A stretch of 64,000 nucleotides of DNA, taken from Acetobacter oryzoeni. GTDB taxonomy: Bacteria; Pseudomonadota; Alphaproteobacteria; Acetobacterales; Acetobacteraceae. Under the pieces are notes generated by a model. It made no database searches, had not been told where the DNA came from, and saw only the letters and a list, made by a program, of their open reading frames with translations. Below, in pieces: positions 59,836-64,000 of the stretch. Position numbers and translations under genes: made by a program. The stretch covers positions 62,001 to 126,000 of the forward strand of contig NZ_CP042809.1 in the NCBI RefSeq assembly GCF_004014775.2, written 5' to 3'. Positions within the stretch are counted from its first letter, which is position 1, and every line of letters begins with the position of its first letter.

Positions 59836-61423
59836 ATGACGGGAAGCATGGATGACATGACGGTTTTACGTGCGGCACTTGCTGCCGCCGAGGCGCGTGC
59901 CCGTGCCGCCGAAACCCGGGCCACAGACGCTGAAGCCCGAGCAGTCAGCGCCGAAGCCCAGATTGCCCATCTTAAACATCTTATTGCGCGGATGCGTCAG
60001 GACCGCTTCGGGGCATCCTCGGAACGGGGGCGGCGCCTGCTGAACCAGCTGGAACTTGAGCTGGAGGAGCTGGAAACAACGCAAGCCGAAGACACGTCCG
60101 AAAATGCGGCGGACCCCGCTGTCCGCGCAACAGCACCGCGGAATAACCGCGGTCGGCAACCCTTACCCGCCGACCTGCCCCGTGAACGGGTGGTTCTTCC
60201 TGCGCCAACACAGTGTCCGTGCTGTGGCGGGACGCGCCTGAGTAAACTGGGCGAAAGTATCACTGAGACGCTGGAAGTGATCCCACGCCAGTTCAAGGTC
60301 ATCCAGACAGTACGGGAGAAGTTCACCTGCCGGGACTGCGAGAGCATCACCCAGCCACCAGCGCCTTTCTACCCGATTGCACGGGGCGTGCAGGGCCAGA
60401 ACTGCTGGCGGGTATTCTGTGTGACAAGTATCTTCAGCATCTGCCTCTGAACCGGCAGAGTGATGCCTTTGCGCGCGAAGGGATTGATCTTGATACCTCC
60501 ACTCTGGCCGACTGGGTAGGAGCCTGCACTGCAACGCTGGCCCTCTGAACGCGCTGATCCGGGCACATGTGCTGGCAGCCCAGCGTCTGCATGCGGACGA
60601 CACCACAGTGCCGGTACTGGCGAAGGGGCGCACCGTGACCGGACGATTGTGGAATTATGTGCGCGACGATGCCCCATTTGGCGGTCTTGCGCCCCCAGCC
60701 GTGTGGTTCCGCTACTCCCGAGACCGTAAAGGTGAACATCCGGCCGACCATCTCACCGGCTGGACCGGAATCCTGCAATCAGACGCCTATGGCGGATACA
60801 CCCACCTGGCAAAGCCGGGACGTCAGCCCGCGCCTGTTGTTCCGGCCGGCTGCTGGGCGCATGGACGCCGGGGACTGTTCAAGATTGCCGAAAAGGACAA
60901 GGCGCCACTCGCCATAGAGGCGGTGCGCCGGATCGACGCCATATTCGACGCCGAACGCGCGATCAACGGCAGTTCCGCCGCACATCGGCTGGATATCCGC
61001 AAGGAGAGCATCGCCCCGCTGGTCGAGGAGTTGCTCGACTGGATGCGCGATACCTGCCGGCGCATGTCGTCTAAAAACCCCGTTGCCCAGGCAATGAACT
61101 ATATTCTCAGACGGGTCGATACATTCACGGTATTTCTTGAAGACGGTCGGATCTGTCTGACGAATAATGCGGCGGAACGTGCAATCCGCAGTATCGCACT
61201 GGGGAGAAAAGCCTGGCTGTTCGCAGGCTCCGATCGTGGCGGTGAAAGAGCCGCCGCCATGTATTCCCTCGTCGTCACCTGCCGCATCAACGAGGTCAAT
61301 CCTCAGGCATGGCTCGCCGATGTGCTCGCCCGCATCAACGACACTCCCAACCCACGCCTCCATGAACTCCTGCCCTGGCATTGGAAACCCATTGCTCAAG
61401 GCGAGAATAACATCGCTGCCTGA
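59836..61423 (+). pseudogene. tnpC: IS66 TnpC transposase with two apparent frameshifts
   Basis: The first part (59836-60450) has the leucine-zipper-like coiled coil, DRFGASSERGRRL and the zinc-finger CPCCGGTRLSKLGE. At the G-run 60383-60386 one base appears lost; the shifted frame continues AGPELLAGILCDKYLQHLPL and DTSTLADWVGACTATLA. At the C-run 60541-60543 another base appears lost, after which the frame 60569-61423 carries the DDE residues (HADDTTVPVL, QSDAYGGY, TNNAAERAIRS). Both losses are in homopolymers, so the gene may be intact in reality. Confidence 0.85.
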
Positions 61424-61449
61424 TCCCGCCCGCGTCTCTCACCGGATGG

Positions 61450-61791
61450 TTACGTGCAGTTCGCCCGATCTCCCGACAGACGGCCAGACACCAGGCCCAT
61501 GACAGGATCATGACGCAAGGCATCATGATCGTTCAGGTCTTCGTAACCCAGAGCCAGCCCCATGATCCGCTGACGGACAAGGTCTTCAACCCGGTATTCC
61601 ACATAGGCAGGATGCCGCTCATCGCGAAAACATGCTGCAAAACGGCGGCTGAACCCCAGACGATCATCAACCTGTTTTACCAGAATGACACCGCCATCCG
61701 AACTCATGCGACCCCCGTCAAAACGGGCCTGAACACGTCGCCCACAGGAGGCTGGAAAGTCATATGCGCTCATGCTACACTCTGTCTGCAT
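61450..61791 (-). pseudogene. IS1380-family transposase, N-terminal fragment
   Basis: The 113 residues match the start of IS1380-type transposases (SSDGGVILVKQVDDRLGFSR, then RHPAYVEYRVEDLVRQRIMG and LALGYEDLNDHDALRHDP). They break off at the right end of IS66. The outer end of this element is probably near 61860, where the inverted pair GCATCGGG and CCCGATGT encloses about 70 bp. The larger, C-terminal part of the transposase is missing. Confidence 0.8.
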
Positions 61792-61875
61792 CGGGTTTGT
61801 CTATTGGTTATGAAAACTTCTTTTCCACAAAAAAGACTTTTTCATAATCTAGCCCGATGTACAACCCTCGTGTGA

Positions 61876-62127
61876 GATATCCGCGTCGAAGGTTTCTATT
61901 ACCCTAGGCAATTCGACATCCTGCACATTGGTTTCATCCAAAAGTCTCGCGAGGACGTCGATGCTCTCTATAAGCGCCTAAGTACCGATGGCTGGGAGGT
62001 GCAGGCTCCACGCGACACGCACGGCGCGTGGTGTTTCTACTTTAAAGCGAAGGGTGGCTACTTCATAGAAGTAACGACGTTAACACCGGTTCGGCCCACA
62101 GAAGCGTATCAGGGAAACCTACAATAA
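61876..62127 (+). pseudogene. C-terminal fragment of a VOC (glyoxalase-like) protein
   Basis: The frame reads EGFYYPRQFDILHIGFIQKS, then REDVDALYKRLSTDGWEVQA and GAWCFYFKAKGGYFIEVTTL to a TAA at 62125. The strand-helix-strand pattern with His in ILHIGF and Glu in YFIEVTT is the second half of a VOC fold including both metal-ligand positions. There is no start codon; the 5' half was removed at the IS1380 end. Confidence 0.65.
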
Positions 62128-62157
62128 TGCCCGGCATGAACGGCTGAGCAACCTGAA

Positions 62158-62195
62158 CAGCCTGTCTGATCTACGATGCGGGATCAGACAGGCTG
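62158..62195. terminator. Strong hairpin after the VOC fragment
   Basis: A perfect 14-bp inverted repeat, CAGCCTGTCTGATC and GATCAGACAGGCTG, with a 10-base loop. There is no long T-run on either side, so it could be a weak or bidirectional terminator between the VOC remnant and the convergent exporter gene. The remainder of 62128-62313 is empty. Confidence 0.5.
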
Positions 62196-62313
62196 CAACT
62201 AACTTCATGTCGAACAATCCGAATCACAGAGGGATGATCTCAAAGCGGACGACGCTGGCCAAACTTTCTTGAGTGACTTTTATTCACTCAGGTGAGTATC
62301 AATGTCCGACAGG

Positions 62314-63732
62314 TCAATTTGGTATAAACTGGCGTTTCCTATCTGAAGGCTTGATAAAACGCGTGGCGAGCAACAGAGCGCCATGGAATAACGCGAGCAA
62401 TGCAAATGTTTCAGCATAAGCTTCCGACCCGGCATGGGAGGGGCCGACCGTCGCAAGTCGCCACCCAAGGAACGTGGCGCATGCTGTAATCAATGTCGGC
62501 CCGCCAATCCTTTGCATGATGTTCAGCGCGGTCGTCGCCATCGGAATATCCTTGCGTGCGATCGAAGCGTATCCGGCGCTCATCGCCGGAATGCCGACGG
62601 CACCCCCACCACCACCACGCAATAACAATGCTATGGTCAGCAGGGTGACGTTCAGACCGTGATAGGCGAGCACCATCAAGACTACTGTTCCGACTAAGGA
62701 CAAAAGAGCCCCGCAACCGGTCAGATCGCGCGCGTCAAACCGGTCACTCAGACGACCAATGAGCGGATAGACGCACATCATCCCCAGACCCAGGGGTGCC
62801 ATGAACAGGCCCGTCCGCTCGGGCGAGACACCGCAGGCGTGGATCAGCCATACGGGTAGAAGCATCTGACCCGCGAACGACACCCCGTTCGTCAGAAACA
62901 TGATGATCGCTGACACCGAAAAAGCGGGTGCACGCAGCAGGCGCAGGTCAATCAGCGCGTCATCGCCCTTGCGTCGCGCGGATCGGACATACAGGACGAA
63001 CAGTACGAGGGACGCGCCTAAGGTCGCCTGTCCATAAGGCTGGGCGACATGATCCATGCCGTAGAGAAACGAGACGAGAGCGGGCGCGAGAAATCCGAGC
63101 CCTGTCAGGTCAAGTGGACGGGGGCGTTCGTCATGCCGATCGTCAGGGAGAAACAGAACGGCAAGGGCAAAAGCCGCAAGCCCGACCGGCACATTGAGAA
63201 GAAAGATCCAGCGCCAAGACGCGACGGAGAGAATGGCACCGGCGACGACGGGTCCAAGAAGCGGCGCGAGCAGAACAGGTGCCGTCATTGCGCTCGCAAC
63301 CCTCGGCATCTGTCGGCCCGCGACACGAGCAACCGTCATCTGCGCCATAGGGGCAAGCAGGCCGCCCGCCATACCTTGCAGCAGACGGAATACGATCAGG
63401 GACGGCGCAGACCACGCCAGCGTGCACAGGCCTGATGTCAGCGTGAAGGCACCGAAGCACCATAAATAAACCGCTCGCCCCCCGAGGCGGCTTACGAGCC
63501 ATCCATTCAGCGGCAACGTCAGGGCGAGCGCCAGCAGATAGCCGCTGACCACCCACTGTATGTGTGAAAACGGCGCGTGCAGGGTCGTAACGAGATCGGG
63601 GAGCGACACATTGACGATCGTGGCGTCCAGTTGCGCCATGAAAGATCCGACCGCCGCAACGCTCACGATTTTCCAGATTCCCGGAGGCAGTTGATCCGGG
63701 TCTGAGCCTGGCGACGACGTTCTGGCGTTCAT
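62314..63732 (-). CDS. DHA2-family MFS multidrug exporter
   Basis: A 472-residue membrane protein with about 14 helices. It has family motifs MAQLDATIVNVSLPDL in helix 1, the motif A-like GWLVSRLGGRAVYL, RLLQGMAGGLLAPMAQ and the motif C-like APLLGPVVAGAILS after helix 4. This is the EmrB/QacA group of proton-driven drug exporters. The isochorismatase-family gene lies 48 bp upstream on the same strand, so both may be one operon. The substrate is unknown. Confidence 0.9.
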   Translation of the reverse strand: MNARTSSPGSDPDQLPPGIWKIVSVAAVGSFMAQLDATIVNVSLPDLVTTLHAPFSHIQWVVSGYLLALALTLPLNGWLVSRLGGRAVYLWCFGAFTLTSGLCTLAWSAPSLIVFRLLQGMAGGLLAPMAQMTVARVAGRQMPRVASAMTAPVLLAPLLGPVVAGAILSVASWRWIFLLNVPVGLAAFALAVLFLPDDRHDERPRPLDLTGLGFLAPALVSFLYGMDHVAQPYGQATLGASLVLFVLYVRSARRKGDDALIDLRLLRAPAFSVSAIIMFLTNGVSFAGQMLLPVWLIHACGVSPERTGLFMAPLGLGMMCVYPLIGRLSDRFDARDLTGCGALLSLVGTVVLMVLAYHGLNVTLLTIALLLRGGGGGAVGIPAMSAGYASIARKDIPMATTALNIMQRIGGPTLITACATFLGWRLATVGPSHAGSEAYAETFALLALFHGALLLATRFIKPSDRKRQFIPN

Positions 63733-63780
63733 GAATGATCTCGCTGGGAACTGCGAGACGCGCAGCCATGAGTCATGCGT

Positions 63781-64000
63781 TTACGCATTCAGCGCGATCG
63801 CGTCGCTCATCGTCACCCGGCCAAGACGGGGAAAAATCTCTTCGCAGGCAAAGCGGTGCATGTCTTCGGTGAATGTGGACATGACATCCTCGACCAGCAC
63901 GACGTTGTATCCATGCTCATGCGCCGCTCTGGCGGTAGATTCCACACCCAGATTGGTGGCGATCCCGCCGAGCACGATGGTCGTGATACCACGTCGCCGT
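63781..64000 (-). CDS. Isochorismatase-family cysteine hydrolase, C-terminal part
   Basis: The frame runs off the window. The visible C-terminus reads ITTIVLGGIATNLGVESTAR, then AAHEHGYNVVLVEDVMST and FACEEIFPRLGRV. In this family the residue position taken here by Thr of GGIATNLGVE is usually the catalytic Cys (G...TxxCV type), with the variant TNLGVE also common in hydrolases described as isochorismatase-like. The reaction cannot be told from this part. It precedes the exporter gene on the same strand. Confidence 0.8.
   Translation of the reverse strand, partial: RRRGITTIVLGGIATNLGVESTARAAHEHGYNVVLVEDVMSTFTEDMHRFACEEIFPRLGRVTMSDAIALNA

Larger units (their letters stand above)
58942..61442 (+). 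mobile_element. IS66-family element
   Basis: About 2.5 kb with ends GTGTGAGACGCC (left) and GTGAGAGACGCG (right, reversed) and the three genes tnpA, tnpB and tnpC in order. The usual 8-bp target duplication is not found. It lies between two different truncated IS elements, so recombination has replaced at least one flank. Confidence 0.85.

Noticed and set aside
58934..61450. 8-bp target duplication of IS66
   Set aside because: The bases outside the two ends do not match, so no duplication can be claimed.

Overview
The window looks like part of a plasmid from an acetic acid bacterium (Acetobacteraceae, probably near Komagataeibacter, Gluconacetobacter or Acetobacter). I infer this from moderate-to-high GC, the alphaproteobacterial RepABC-like ParA/ParB pair, the cyanide-insensitive type of cytochrome bd oxidase and the dense, mixed insertion sequences. 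No rRNA, complete tRNA or core chromosomal gene is visible.

Layout. 1-2.6 kb: a NERD-domain protein and unrecognised genes, one with a signal peptide. 3.0-4.8 kb: wreckage of an older mobile defence island (integrase relic, type ISP restriction-modification relic) and an intact HigBA module. 5.0-17.4 kb: a newer mobilizable island bounded by two copies of a tRNA 3' end. It carries an integrase, MobC, a relaxase, a full type I restriction-modification operon with a HEPN/MNT toxin-antitoxin pair between hsdM and hsdS, and a DUF6602-like protein. 17.4-35.8 kb: a nearly all minus-strand block resembling a plasmid leading region. Its genes include a VbhA-type antitoxin with a broken Fic toxin, an exported nuclease, a UvrD-like helicase, a DUF3991/Toprim protein, a nonsense-mutated ssb, ArdC antirestriction protein, a zinc-ribbon protein, a DUF6876-like protein, a plus-strand BrnT module, a ParB-like protein and a roughly 1,700-residue methylase-helicase. 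Large hairpins recur in this block, three with a 67-nt core of exactly constant length, each just upstream of a minus-strand gene. 35.9-41.6 kb: replication and partition (8-bp tandem repeats, GTTGACA-type palindromes, ParA, ParB, RepA, iterons with a DnaA box, tyrosine recombinase). 41.6-44.5 kb: IS3, IS5 and fragments of IS481 and IS3. 44.5-54.9 kb: a MocR-type regulator and a Nit1 gene cluster (nitrilase, radical SAM, GNAT, AIR-synthase-like, glycosyltransferase, MSMEG_0570-like, flavoprotein, AMP-dependent ligase). 55.2-57.8 kb: bd oxidase (CIO type) with a small one-helix protein. 57.8-62.1 kb: truncated IS5, IS66, truncated IS1380 and a VOC fragment. 62.3-64 kb: a DHA2-family exporter and an isochorismatase-family hydrolase cut by the window edge.

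How the parts fit. The replicon pairs RepABC-like partition with an iteron origin and a PF04796-like RepA. The accessory content is mostly defence (type I RM, HEPN/MNT, HigBA, BrnT) and counter-defence or establishment functions (ArdC, ssb, methylase-helicase, ParB-like), followed by a metabolic cargo of a Nit1 cluster and a quinol oxidase. The most interesting unexplained signal is the hairpin family upstream of leading-region genes. My preferred hypotheses are leader RNAs or single-strand promoters active when the plasmid enters a recipient. Caution: the four clean frameshifts seen (two in the Nit1 cluster, two in IS66) are all apparent one-base losses in G or C runs, so some apparent pseudogenes may be sequencing errors.
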